Shown here in pieces: positions 6,769-13,971 of a stretch of 14,385 nucleotides of DNA. The notes beneath the pieces were generated by a model. It ran no database searches, was not told the DNA's origin, and saw nothing but the letters and a program-made list of their open reading frames with translations. The DNA lies in assembly GCA_031255425.1 (NCBI GenBank), contig JAIRSN010000189.1:1-14385 (forward strand), given 5' to 3'. The first letter of the stretch is position 1. Every line of letters begins with the position of its first letter. The position numbers and the translations under genes are program-made. The DNA is from Dysgonamonadaceae bacterium (GTDB taxonomy: Bacteria; Bacteroidota; Bacteroidia; Bacteroidales; Azobacteroidaceae).

Positions 6769-7920
6769 TTACTCGAAATAGTTCATAATCCGGTAACCGC
6801 CTTCCTTCAGGTAAGCCTCTTTTTTCATTTCTTTTACGTCGCCCGCCATCATGTCTTCGATAAGTGTGTCTAAGGTGTATTTCGGTTCCCACGACAGTTT
6901 GGTGCGCGCTTTGGTTGCGTCGCCGATCAGCAATTCCACTTCCGTAGGACGGAAATATTTGGGATCTACTTTGACGACCTTTTCTCCGATTCTTTTTTGA
7001 AGCGGGGCTAAGTAAGGCGCTCCTATCTTGTTTACAAAGACATCCGTATGGATGCTTTCGATCGTGCCGGTTTCGTGTGCCCCTTCGCCGTTAAATGCAA
7101 TGTTTACACCGATTTCACGAAAGGCCTTCGAGATAAAGTCGCGGATGGTCGTGGTGACTCCGGTAGCGATCACGTAATCGTCCGGACCGTCTTGCTGAAG
7201 GATCAGGTACATGGCTTTGATGTAATCCTTTGCGTGTCCCCAGTCGCGCTTGCTGGAAAGATTTCCCATATAGACGTCCTTTTGAATCCCCAATGCAATC
7301 CGGGACAAGGCTCTTGTCACTTTTCTTGTCACAAACGTTTCGCCCCGAAGCGGCGATTCGTGATTGAACAAAATACCGTTGCAGGCATACATATTATATG
7401 CTTCGCGGTAATTGACGGTAATCCAGTAGGCGTACATTTTCGCTACGGCATAGGGACTTCTCGGATAAAACGGAGTCGTCTCCTTCTGCGGTATCTCCTG
7501 TACCAACCCGTACAGCTCGGAAGTGGACGCCTGATAGATGCGCGTCTTCGGAATCAGTCCCAGCAGGCGAACCGCTTCCAGGATGCGCAACGTGCCCAAG
7601 CCGTCTACATTGGCTGTATATTCCGGCGTGTCGAAACTTACTTTCACATGGCTTTGCGCCGCCAGATTGTAGATTTCGTCCGGCTGAACTTCGCCGATGA
7701 TGCGCGTCAGATTCATCGAATCGGTCATGTCGCCGTAGTGGAGAATCAGGTTGCGTTCTTCGGATTGCGGATCCTGGTAGAGGTGATCGATCCGGTCGGT
7801 ATTGAATAACGACGCTCTCCGTTTAATACCGTGTACCGTATATCCCTTTTTGATTAAATATTCCGACAGATAAGCTCCGTCCTGCCCGGTGATGCCGGTG
7901 ATTAATGCTGTTTTTCCCAT
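6769..7920 (-). CDS. gmd: GDP-mannose 4,6-dehydratase
   Basis: This 383-residue extended-SDR enzyme catalyses the first step from GDP-D-mannose to GDP-L-fucose in the cytoplasm. The NADP loop [12 protein letters not shown] is at 9-20. The catalytic set is Thr133 and Glu135 in STSELYG (132-138), with Tyr157 and Lys161 in [22 protein letters not shown] (184-200) and RDWGHAKDY are Gmd signatures. Length is typical of Bacteroidales members. The next enzyme of the pathway, GDP-L-fucose synthase, is directly upstream with only 3 bases between the genes, so the two are co-transcribed. Start at ATG 7920 places [11 protein letters not shown] at the expected N-terminal position. Confidence 0.97.
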   Translation of the reverse strand: MGKTALITGITGQDGAYLSEYLIKKGYTVHGIKRRASLFNTDRIDHLYQDPQSEERNLILHYGDMTDSMNLTRIIGEVQPDEIYNLAAQSHVKVSFDTPEYTANVDGLGTLRILEAVRLLGLIPKTRIYQASTSELYGLVQEIPQKETTPFYPRSPYAVAKMYAYWITVNYREAYNMYACNGILFNHESPLRGETFVTRKVTRALSRIALGIQKDVYMGNLSSKRDWGHAKDYIKAMYLILQQDGPDDYVIATGVTTTIRDFISKAFREIGVNIAFNGEGAHETGTIESIHTDVFVNKIGAPYLAPLQKRIGEKVVKVDPKYFRPTEVELLIGDATKARTKLSWEPKYTLDTLIEDMMAGDVKEMKKEAYLKEGGYRIMNYFE

Positions 7921-7923
7921 GAT

Positions 7924-8994
7924 TTAATTTTTCAAATACCAATTATACAATTTTTCTATTCCCTGTTCTATCTCTATTTGATGATGCCATCCGAGTTGAT
8001 GCAACTTGGACGGGTCGGTGAGTTTGCGCATGGTGCCGTCCGGTTTGCCGGCATTGAAGTTGAAACGCCCTTTGTAGGCGGTCTTCTCCGCGATTATCTC
8101 TGCCAACCGGCGGATGGAAACTTCTTTCCCCGTACCTATATTAATATGTGTATTGCGAATCTCTTTTCCTTCCGGCTTCAGGTCGCTGAAATTGACCTTT
8201 TCCATTACATAGACGCAGGCATCGGCCATTTCTTCACTCCAGAGAAATTCCCGCATCGGTTTGCCGGTGCCCCAGATTTCCACGCTGCCTTTTTGAATAC
8301 CGTATTTGTCCAATTTTCCTTGAATGGCTTCCTGCGAGCCGTCCCCCGAAACGCCTTCTACCGGCAACCGGTTCAGGTCTTTCCGGATAGCGTCCCAATT
8401 GTCGTGCATCAGGCATTGCGCCAAATGCACCTTGCGCAGCAGGGCAGGCAAAACATGCGACTTCTCCAGGTCGAAGTTGTCGTTGGGACCGTAAAGGTTG
8501 GTCGGCATGACGGCAATGAAGTTCGTCCCGTATTGAAGATTATAACTTTCGCACATCTTGATGCCGGCTATTTTGGCGAGGGCATACGGCTCGTTGGTGT
8601 ATTCCAGGGGGGACGTCAGCAGGCAGTCTTCGCGCATCGGCTGAGGCGCTTCGCCCGGGTAGATGCAGGTCGACCCCAGGAATAACAGTTTCTTCACCCC
8701 GTTTTTGTAAGCGGCATGAATCACATTGTTTTGTATTTGCAAGTTCTCGTAAATGAACTGACCCCGGTAGGTGTTGTTGGCAACGATTCCGCCGACTTTG
8801 GCTGCGGCCAGAAAAACATATTCCGGCTTTTCCCGCTCAAAGAAATCGAAGACGGCTTGTTGATTCATTAAATCCAGTTCGTCGATCGTTCGTCCGAAAA
8901 TATGCGTGTACCCTTTGCTTTGCAGATTTTTTACCAGGGCGGAGCCGACTAAGCCCGTGTGCCCGGCGACATATATTTTCGCATTTTTTTCCAT
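7924..8994 (-). CDS. fcl: GDP-L-fucose synthase
   Basis: A 356-residue bifunctional 3,5-epimerase/4-reductase converts GDP-4-keto-6-deoxymannose to GDP-L-fucose. GHTGLVG (11-17) binds NADP. Ser108, Tyr137 and Lys141 form the SDR catalytic set, and Cys110 in STCIYP and His180 match the two epimerisation residues known in the E. coli enzyme. PTNLYGPNDNFD and GTGKPMREFLW are family marks. A segment of about 30 residues at roughly 197-230 is inserted relative to E. coli, as I know from Bacteroides-type members. The ATG at 8994 is chosen because a longer frame begins with TTG at 9027, inside the -7 promoter box. First gene of the five-gene sugar operon. Confidence 0.96.
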   Translation of the reverse strand: MEKNAKIYVAGHTGLVGSALVKNLQSKGYTHIFGRTIDELDLMNQQAVFDFFEREKPEYVFLAAAKVGGIVANNTYRGQFIYENLQIQNNVIHAAYKNGVKKLLFLGSTCIYPGEAPQPMREDCLLTSPLEYTNEPYALAKIAGIKMCESYNLQYGTNFIAVMPTNLYGPNDNFDLEKSHVLPALLRKVHLAQCLMHDNWDAIRKDLNRLPVEGVSGDGSQEAIQGKLDKYGIQKGSVEIWGTGKPMREFLWSEEMADACVYVMEKVNFSDLKPEGKEIRNTHINIGTGKEVSIRRLAEIIAEKTAYKGRFNFNAGKPDGTMRKLTDPSKLHQLGWHHQIEIEQGIEKLYNWYLKN

Positions 8995-9024
8995 ATTTGT
9001 ATAATTATTCTTTTTGACAGTCTG

Positions 9025-9032
9025 CAAAGGTA
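9025..9032 (-). promoter_or_regulatory. -7 box (TACCTTTG) for the fucose-synthase operon
   Basis: The minus strand reads TACCTTTG, a perfect TAnnTTTG element 30 bases before the chosen fcl ATG. It sits in the 66-base gap after the glycosyltransferase gene. No good -33 TTTG was seen. It suggests that the five sugar genes can be transcribed separately from DUF4254 and GT9, although no terminator blocks read-through from them. Confidence 0.7.
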
Positions 9033-9060
9033 CTATTTTTTTGTTAGCCGTAAAAAATAA

Positions 9061-10059
9061 TCAGACCAGATGCGCCCTTATTTTTTCGACAATCGTCTCC
9101 GGTGCGATGCTTTCCATGCAGGCGAAATCGCCTCTCCGGCAGGGTTTGTTGCCGAAAACGGAACAGGGACGGCAATCCATCTCCACCTGGATCGCGTCCG
9201 CAGGCGATTGGTTGTATCCGTAAAATCCTGCATAAGGATGCGTCGCGCCCCAGACGGAAACGACCGGAACGTTCACCAGCGACGCCAGGTGCATGTTGGC
9301 GGAATCCATCGAAAGCATCAGGTCTAAACTGTTCATCAGGGCAAGCTCCTCCGGGAAGGTCAACCGTCCCGCCACCGACGCGACGCGCCCCTGCCCGTAG
9401 TTTTCCGCCCAACGCTCCAAAGGGTAACGGTCTTCTTTTCCGCCAAATAAAAACAGGCTGGTGGAAGGTTGCGCGCTCAACTGCCGGACGACTTCCTCCA
9501 TTTTGCCGAGCGGATAAACCTTCGCGCCGTGCTTTGCGAACGGGGCGATGCCGATCCGCGTTTCTTCCTTCCGGTCGCGGAAGGCAAACAGGGAAACGAA
9601 ATCCGGAGCGGCATCGTATCCCAATGCTTCAAAAACATTTTGGTAACGTTCGAAAGAGGATGCCAGCGGGGTGAATTGCTTGTGGTGCCTTCGCGTCAGG
9701 TTCCGCTTGCTTCGCTTGTCCTTGTCGATGACGGCGACCGGCTTCCCCTTCCGTTTGAAATAGGCGCCGATAACCGCCGAACGCAATACCCGGTGCAAAT
9801 CGGCTACCCGGTCGATGTTTCTTTTGTCTAATTCCCGGAGCAGTTTCCATACGCCGGCGATGCCCCGGTGTGCGTCCCCGGTGTCGACCGGAACAATCTC
9901 CAGGTTCGGCGGACGGTTGATAAACAGCGGCAGCAGCGGCCGCTTCGTGAGCAACAGGAAAGTATCGCCGGGGTAACGGTTCGCCACCGAATAAACAACG
10001 GGAATCGTCATTGCAACATCCCCCAGGGCAGACAGCCGTATCACCAGCGTGCATGCCAT
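9061..10059 (-). CDS. Glycosyltransferase family 9 (heptosyltransferase-like)
   Basis: This 332-residue GT-B glycosyltransferase is of the ADP-heptose:LPS family, acting at the inner face of the cytoplasmic membrane on lipid A-core. The N-terminal acceptor-domain motif is RLSALGDVAMTIPV (8-21) with the conserved Asp14. The C-terminal donor-domain signature SMDSANMHLASL (250-261) is followed by PVVSVWGATHP. A cysteine-containing segment with four Cys between 296 and 314 is common in the family. It begins 3 bases after the DUF4254 stop, so the two are one transcription unit. The sugar it transfers cannot be named: GT9 members use heptose and other donors. Confidence 0.9.
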   Translation of the reverse strand: MACTLVIRLSALGDVAMTIPVVYSVANRYPGDTFLLLTKRPLLPLFINRPPNLEIVPVDTGDAHRGIAGVWKLLRELDKRNIDRVADLHRVLRSAVIGAYFKRKGKPVAVIDKDKRSKRNLTRRHHKQFTPLASSFERYQNVFEALGYDAAPDFVSLFAFRDRKEETRIGIAPFAKHGAKVYPLGKMEEVVRQLSAQPSTSLFLFGGKEDRYPLERWAENYGQGRVASVAGRLTFPEELALMNSLDLMLSMDSANMHLASLVNVPVVSVWGATHPYAGFYGYNQSPADAIQVEMDCRPCSVFGNKPCRRGDFACMESIAPETIVEKIRAHLV

Positions 10060-10062
10060 CGC

Positions 10063-10668
10063 TTACTTTTTCCCGTAAAGAACCGGATTCAGGGAAGGGT
10101 CGTTGTACATTTTCATTTGCTTGTAAACTTTCATGTACTTCTTTCCCGATGCGATGTCTTGCAGCAGTTGGTCGATGGCGGAGGAGAGGTCTGCCTTTTG
10201 TTCCAACAGCACCGACAGTTTCCGTTCGACCGCCTGGTGGTGCGCCTCGCCGGTGTCTTGGCGGTTCACTTCTTCCTGCATGTGGTATATTTTCAGGGCG
10301 AGAATAGACAGCCGGTCGATTGCCCATGCCGGGCTTTCGGTGTTGATCGTTGCCCCGCTTCCGACCGGAACGTCTTTGTATTTTTCGAGAAAGTAACTGT
10401 CTATCAGTTCGACCAGGTCGGTACGGTCTTGATTCGACCGGTCGATTGTGCGTTTGATTTGCAACGCTTTGACAGGGTCGATGGCAGGGTCGCGAATAAT
10501 ATCTTCCAGGTGCCATTGAACCGTATCGATCCAGTTTTTAAGGTAAAGATAATATTCGATGGTTTTCACGGGGTGAGGGTTTTGAATTTCCGCCTCGACG
10601 CTATCCCACTGATGGTAATCGCGGATGGCGCGCTCGAATAGAGGCATTGCAAAGGATGTAAATTTCAT
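10063..10668 (-). CDS. DUF4254 family protein
   Basis: This 201-residue, mostly alpha-helical cytoplasmic protein has no signal peptide or membrane segment. I recognise the family from LKNWIDTVQWHLEDIIR (43-59), IDRSNQDRTDLVE (75-87), NTESPAWAIDRLSILALK (109-126) and the C-terminal YMKVYKQMKMYNDPSLNPVLY. The function of DUF4254 is not established. Its 3-base spacing to a heptosyltransferase-like gene suggests a role in lipopolysaccharide or surface glycan synthesis, but that is inference from context only. It is transcribed from a TATATTTG box 30 bases upstream, back to back with the ECF sigma operon. The sequence is well conserved in pattern and looks intact. Confidence 0.9.
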   Translation of the reverse strand: MKFTSFAMPLFERAIRDYHQWDSVEAEIQNPHPVKTIEYYLYLKNWIDTVQWHLEDIIRDPAIDPVKALQIKRTIDRSNQDRTDLVELIDSYFLEKYKDVPVGSGATINTESPAWAIDRLSILALKIYHMQEEVNRQDTGEAHHQAVERKLSVLLEQKADLSSAIDQLLQDIASGKKYMKVYKQMKMYNDPSLNPVLYGKK

Positions 10669-10697
10669 ACGAACCGTTTTTATTTGATTTTCGGATG

Positions 10698-10705
10698 CAA
10701 ATATA
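10698..10705 (-). promoter_or_regulatory. -7 box (TATATTTG) for DUF4254-GT9
   Basis: Read on the minus strand this is TATATTTG, matching TAnnTTTG, 30 bases before the DUF4254 ATG. That is the same distance as for fcl and the 4,6-dehydratase gene. It lies 14 bases from the opposing box of the sigma operon. Confidence 0.65.
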
Positions 10706-10719
10706 AGTCAAATTCTTCT

Positions 10720-10727
10720 TACATTTG
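10720..10727 (+). promoter_or_regulatory. -7 box (TACATTTG) for the ECF sigma operon
   Basis: TACATTTG matches the housekeeping TAnnTTTG element on the plus strand, 22 bases before the chosen ATG at 10750. The predicted leader is only about 16 nt. Its -33 region overlaps the -7 box of the divergent promoter. The match suggests basal expression by the main sigma factor rather than only autoregulation. Confidence 0.6.
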
Positions 10728-10749
10728 TCTTCGCTATTCATTTAAATAC

Positions 10750-11304
10750 ATGAAATTTTATAACGAAGAAGAAATCCTGAAGCATCTGCGGGGCGGCGAT
10801 GCCTCCGCGCAACGGAATGCGTTCGAGCGGATTGTCGATTTTTACGGCGAAAAGCTGTACTGGCAAATCCGGAAGATGGTGCTGTCGCACGACGATGCCA
10901 ACGACCTGCTGCAAAACACGTTTATCAAGGCGTGGATGAGCATCGAGCTTTTCAGGGGCGACGCCAAACTGTCGACCTGGCTCTACCGGATTGCGATCAA
11001 CGAAAGCCTCACGTTCCTGCATAAGCAGCGTTCGCACAGCCATTTGTCCATCGACAGGGAAGGCGATTCCCGGGCGGAGCGGATGGAGGCGGACGCTTAT
11101 TTCGACGGCGACGCCGCGCAGGTCAAGTTCCGGAACGCCATCCGCCTGTTGCCGGAAAAACAACGCATCGTATTCAACCTGCGCTATTTCGAAGACATGC
11201 CTTACGAAGAAATGTCGGAAATCACCGGCACCTCCGTCGGCGCCCTGAAGGCATCCTACCACCATGCCGCGAAAAAAATCGAAGATTTTTTGACTGCCGG
11301 TTAA
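10750..11304 (+). CDS. ECF-type RNA polymerase sigma factor
   Basis: This 184-residue sigma-70 family factor has only regions 2 and 4. Region 2 covers about 25-90, with DANDLLQNTFIKAW (49-62) for core binding and FRGDAKLSTWLYRIAINE (68-85) near the -10 recognition helix. Region 4 covers about 128-180, with LPEKQRIVFNLRYFEDMPYEEMSE leading into the helix-turn-helix TGTSVGALKASYHHA. The ATG at 10750 is chosen because it starts the conserved MKFYNEEEIL stretch. An in-frame extension to 10684 would run over the promoter box. It heads an operon with a single-pass membrane protein and a secreted helical protein, the usual arrangement of an ECF factor with its membrane regulator. Regulon unknown. 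Confidence 0.94.
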   Translation: MKFYNEEEILKHLRGGDASAQRNAFERIVDFYGEKLYWQIRKMVLSHDDANDLLQNTFIKAWMSIELFRGDAKLSTWLYRIAINESLTFLHKQRSHSHLSIDREGDSRAERMEADAYFDGDAAQVKFRNAIRLLPEKQRIVFNLRYFEDMPYEEMSEITGTSVGALKASYHHAAKKIEDFLTAG

Positions 11305-11371
11305 ACTTTTCCCTCCGCCCAAAGTCAATATCAAGGTAAAACAAAAACGGAAATAGCTATAAATAAATCGT

Positions 11372-11716
11372 ATGAACGAAAAAACAAGTCCGCTGGACAA
11401 GCTGAAAAATACCAACGCATGGAACGTACCCGACGGGTATTTCGACGGATTGACAACCCGGATCATGGCGCAGCTTCCGGAGAAAACCGCCCCGGAAACC
11501 GCCCCCGTAACCCGCTGGGAGCGCGTAAAACCCTGGCTCTACATGGCAGCCATGTTTGTCGGAATCTCACTGATGATCAAGCTGTTTGTCCGCCCGTCCG
11601 CCGATGGTTTAGACCGGATTCCGGTGGCAGATGTCGAAGCGTTTTACGAATATTACGAAGACCAACTGGTAGACAATCGCTACCACGAAACGGTGTATCT
11701 CGACGATCCGGAATAA
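11372..11716 (+). CDS. Single-pass membrane protein, probable anti-sigma factor
   Basis: A 114-residue protein has a cytoplasmic N-terminal part, one hydrophobic segment (about 55-73, WLYMAAMFVGISLMIKLFV) and an acidic outer tail of about 40 residues. The N-terminal segment NAWNVPDGYFDGLTTRIM (15-32) is a short motif I associate with small membrane proteins encoded next to ECF sigma genes in Bacteroidetes. Topology (charged inside before the helix) and position, 67 bases after the sigma gene, make it a candidate anti-sigma factor that holds the sigma factor at the membrane. No classical zinc-binding anti-sigma motif (HxxxCxxC) is present. There is no cleavable signal peptide. Role is inferred from position and topology. 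Confidence 0.75.
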   Translation: MNEKTSPLDKLKNTNAWNVPDGYFDGLTTRIMAQLPEKTAPETAPVTRWERVKPWLYMAAMFVGISLMIKLFVRPSADGLDRIPVADVEAFYEYYEDQLVDNRYHETVYLDDPE

Positions 11717-11757
11717 GCCCGGACCCCTTTTAATTTACTTTTTAAACAATTACGAAA

Positions 11758-12249
11758 ATGAAAAAAAGACTGTTATCCCTCTGCCTCCTCTGTGCCCTGA
11801 GCGCGGGTGCATTGCAGGCGCAACGCGCTGAACGCTGGAAAGATGCGAAAGCCGATTTTGAAAAATTCAAGGTCGAAAGGCGCGAATTTATCACCCTGAA
11901 AATGAACCTCACGGACGAAGAAAAGACCGGTTTCTGGCATCTCGCCGACGAATTTCACCTGAAAAAGTTCGAGCTGAACAAGGCGTTGCGCAAGGAAATC
12001 CGCGCCGTCCGCACCGCCCGGAAAGCGCAACAGCCGGTAGCGGAGGAAACCTACCGCAAGCTGGTCGAACTCGCCGTCCAAACCCGCTTGAAAGAAGCGC
12101 AGTTGGAGGAAGAATACCTCGAAAAATTCATGAAAGTCGTTTCTGCCGCGAAAGTTTTTGCGTATCAGGAAGCCGAACGCCAATACGGTGAGCGGTTTAT
12201 GGAAAAACGCGGGAAGCGCGCCACCCGTCCCCGTGCGGCGTTAGAGTAG
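11758..12249 (+). CDS. Secreted Spy/CpxP-like helical protein
   Basis: A 163-residue protein carries a signal peptide (1-22, likely cut after LQA) and is then almost wholly charged alpha-helix. The motif LTDEEKTGFW (51-60) corresponds to the LTxxQ-type element of the Spy/CpxP/ZraP group, with a second helix pair at about 96-145. These periplasmic proteins act as chaperones or as sensors controlling stress regulators. His61 and His67 lie close together, but there is no His- or Met-rich metal site. It is third in the ECF sigma operon, 41 bases after the membrane protein. The C-terminus is basic (KRGKRATRPRAALE). Its last 9 bases overlap the end of fmt on the other strand. The family assignment is by pattern, so treat it as probable. 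Confidence 0.75.
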   Translation: MKKRLLSLCLLCALSAGALQAQRAERWKDAKADFEKFKVERREFITLKMNLTDEEKTGFWHLADEFHLKKFELNKALRKEIRAVRTARKAQQPVAEETYRKLVELAVQTRLKEAQLEEEYLEKFMKVVSAAKVFAYQEAERQYGERFMEKRGKRATRPRAALE

Positions 12250-13203
12250 GTGCCCGTTTCCCCGCAGGAAATCGCCGGCAGGCATCCGCTTTTTCCCGGC
12301 TTGTTGCAGTTCCTTCACCCCGACAAACCCGTCCGGGGTGGAGATGTTTAAAAACGTTTTGCCGTCCGACACCATCCTTCCGGGAGGCAGCCCGTGCGGC
12401 AGGAGCATCCGTTCCGCCTCGAATATTTTGAATGTCAGCGCGGCGCCCTTTTCCGTCATCAACTCCGTGAAGGCGGCAGGGTAGGGGGACAGCCCCCGGA
12501 TAAAGTCGCAGACCTCCTTAGCACTTCTGTTCCAATCAATTCGACACGTTTCTTTGAAAATTTTCGGCGCCGGTTTCAATGCCGTCCGGAGGGGCATCGC
12601 TTCGGATTGCGCGACGGGATTCGCCGAGCCGTCCCGGATGGCGTCCACCGTTTCGACGACCAGGTCCGCGCCCATCCGCATCAGCCGGTCGTGGAGGCTT
12701 CCGGCGTTGTCGGTTTCGGCAACCGGTGTTTTTGCTTGCGCGATAATTGCGCCGGTATCAATCGCTTGCGCAAGGAAAAAAGTAGTCACCCCCGTTTCCG
12801 TTTCCCCGTTGATCAGCGCCCAGTTGATGGGCGCGGCACCGCGGTATTGCGGCAGCAGGGAAGCGTGCAGGTTGAAGGTACCCAGGCGGGGCATCGCCCA
12901 GACCACTTCGGGCAACATGCGGAAGGCGACCACAATCTGCAACGCCGCGTTCCACGCCCGCAACGCCTCCAGGAAGTCCCCGTCCTTGAGGTTATCCGGT
13001 TGAAGCAGCGGCAGATGCTGCGACAGCGCGTAGCGTTTCACCGCGCTCGCCTGCGGAACGCTCTGGTGCTTCCCGACCGGTTTATCGGGCATCGTCACCA
13101 CGCCCGCCACCCGGTATCCCCCCTCCACCAGTGCGCGGAGGCTCTCGACCGCAAAGTCGGGCGTACCCATAAAAACAATGTTTAAATCTTCCTTCCGAAT
13201 CAT
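12241..13203 (-). CDS. fmt: Methionyl-tRNA formyltransferase
   Basis: A 320-residue cytoplasmic enzyme formylates initiator Met-tRNA using 10-formyl-tetrahydrofolate. VFMGTPDFAVESL (10-22) starts the formyltransferase domain. The catalytic set is Asn111, His113 and Asp149 within FNLHASLLPQYRGAAPINWA (110-129) and AIDTGAI (147-153). The C-terminal OB-like tRNA-binding domain follows from about 210 (TALKPAPKIFKETCRIDW). Length equals the family norm. No deformylase gene is adjacent. Because a strong terminator lies 33 bases upstream, the promoter must sit in the short gap before the gene. Only a weak TACCGTTT box was seen there. It converges on the sigma operon. Confidence 0.97.
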   Translation of the reverse strand: MIRKEDLNIVFMGTPDFAVESLRALVEGGYRVAGVVTMPDKPVGKHQSVPQASAVKRYALSQHLPLLQPDNLKDGDFLEALRAWNAALQIVVAFRMLPEVVWAMPRLGTFNLHASLLPQYRGAAPINWALINGETETGVTTFFLAQAIDTGAIIAQAKTPVAETDNAGSLHDRLMRMGADLVVETVDAIRDGSANPVAQSEAMPLRTALKPAPKIFKETCRIDWNRSAKEVCDFIRGLSPYPAAFTELMTEKGAALTFKIFEAERMLLPHGLPPGRMVSDGKTFLNISTPDGFVGVKELQQAGKKRMPAGDFLRGNGHLL

Positions 13204-13236
13204 TTGTTTACGATTTTATTTTTGAAAAAAAACGGT

Positions 13237-13265
13237 AAAAAAAGGGGCGGAGAAAACTCCACCCC
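13237..13265 (-). terminator. Rho-independent terminator of the fibronectin-like gene
   Basis: GGGGCGGAG (13244-13252) and CTCCACCCC (13257-13265) form a 9-bp stem with one mismatch and an AAAA loop. On the minus strand the stem is followed by seven Ts (A-run at 13237-13243). It lies 22 bases beyond the stop of the 13288-13956 gene and separates it from fmt. Confidence 0.8.
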
Positions 13266-13287
13266 ACGGTTTAATTATACATCTAAA

Positions 13288-13956
13288 TCAAGGTATAATA
13301 GCGCTTTCGATCTCCGACCACGGACCTTTTTCGCCCCGGGTGTTTTCCCATCGGAGGGCGAAATAGATGGTTTCGCCACGCTCGCTGTTTTTGAACTCCA
13401 GCGTAAGCGGCGAATTGGTGTCGATTTGCGAGTGAATCAAGTCAGTCCACTCGGTGACAGGCGTTTCGGACATGACCCATGCGATTTCCGCGCCGTGTTG
13501 ACCGGCGGGTTTTCCTTTTTTGTGCGGCCTTCCGACTTCAAAAAAGTGGATGGTCAGGCGGCCGATTATCGACGTGTCCACATCCGTTTCGGGCTTTGTA
13601 TCAGCCACGGGCGACGGTTGGTGGTCTTTTTTGTGAATCGGCAGTCCCAGGTTGTTGCGATCGGAATCGCTCAACAGGTGGTTGTGCGTGAGATACTCCG
13701 ACGCCGCTTGCCGCAGCGCAGCTACGAGCGCCGTGCGCGCTTCCGTTTTTTGGCGTACCGTCGCCTTCGTGCGCGTTTCCGGTGCCTCGGCAATTGCATA
13801 CTTGCTCTTGAAATCATCTCTCAGAGCCACAAGTTTTTGATAACTTGGATAGGGAAATCCCACCCGTTCGTAAATTTTAGCCAAAGAAACTGTAAAGTTG
13901 GCTGTCCACTGGAGGAGATCCGCGTCTTTGCGCGGAATAAAATCTGCTCTGTGCAT
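13288..13956 (-). CDS. Hypothetical protein with helical N-domain and fibronectin-like C-domain
   Basis: A 222-residue protein has no signal peptide or membrane helix. Residues 1-105 are helical and Ala/Lys-rich, with ARTALVAALRQAASEYLTHN typical of the family as I remember it. A Pro-rich linker (about 108-122) leads to a beta-rich domain ending FALRWENTRGEKGPWSE, which resembles the last strands of a fibronectin type III fold. I recognise this architecture as a widespread hypothetical family in Bacteroidetes and related phyla, but know no function for it. It is monocistronic: its own terminator follows and a candidate promoter precedes. A short repeat-rich open frame lies just upstream on the same strand. 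Confidence 0.85.
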   Translation of the reverse strand: MHRADFIPRKDADLLQWTANFTVSLAKIYERVGFPYPSYQKLVALRDDFKSKYAIAEAPETRTKATVRQKTEARTALVAALRQAASEYLTHNHLLSDSDRNNLGLPIHKKDHQPSPVADTKPETDVDTSIIGRLTIHFFEVGRPHKKGKPAGQHGAEIAWVMSETPVTEWTDLIHSQIDTNSPLTLEFKNSERGETIYFALRWENTRGEKGPWSEIESAIIP

Positions 13957-13971
13957 AGAATTAATGTTAAT

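Noticed and set aside
8995..9027. Eleven-residue N-terminal extension of GDP-fucose synthase
   Set aside because: It begins with TTG inside the -7 promoter box, and the extra residues are not part of the family.
10684..10749. N-terminal extension of the sigma factor
   Set aside because: It would start before the promoter box, and its residues do not belong to sigma region 2.
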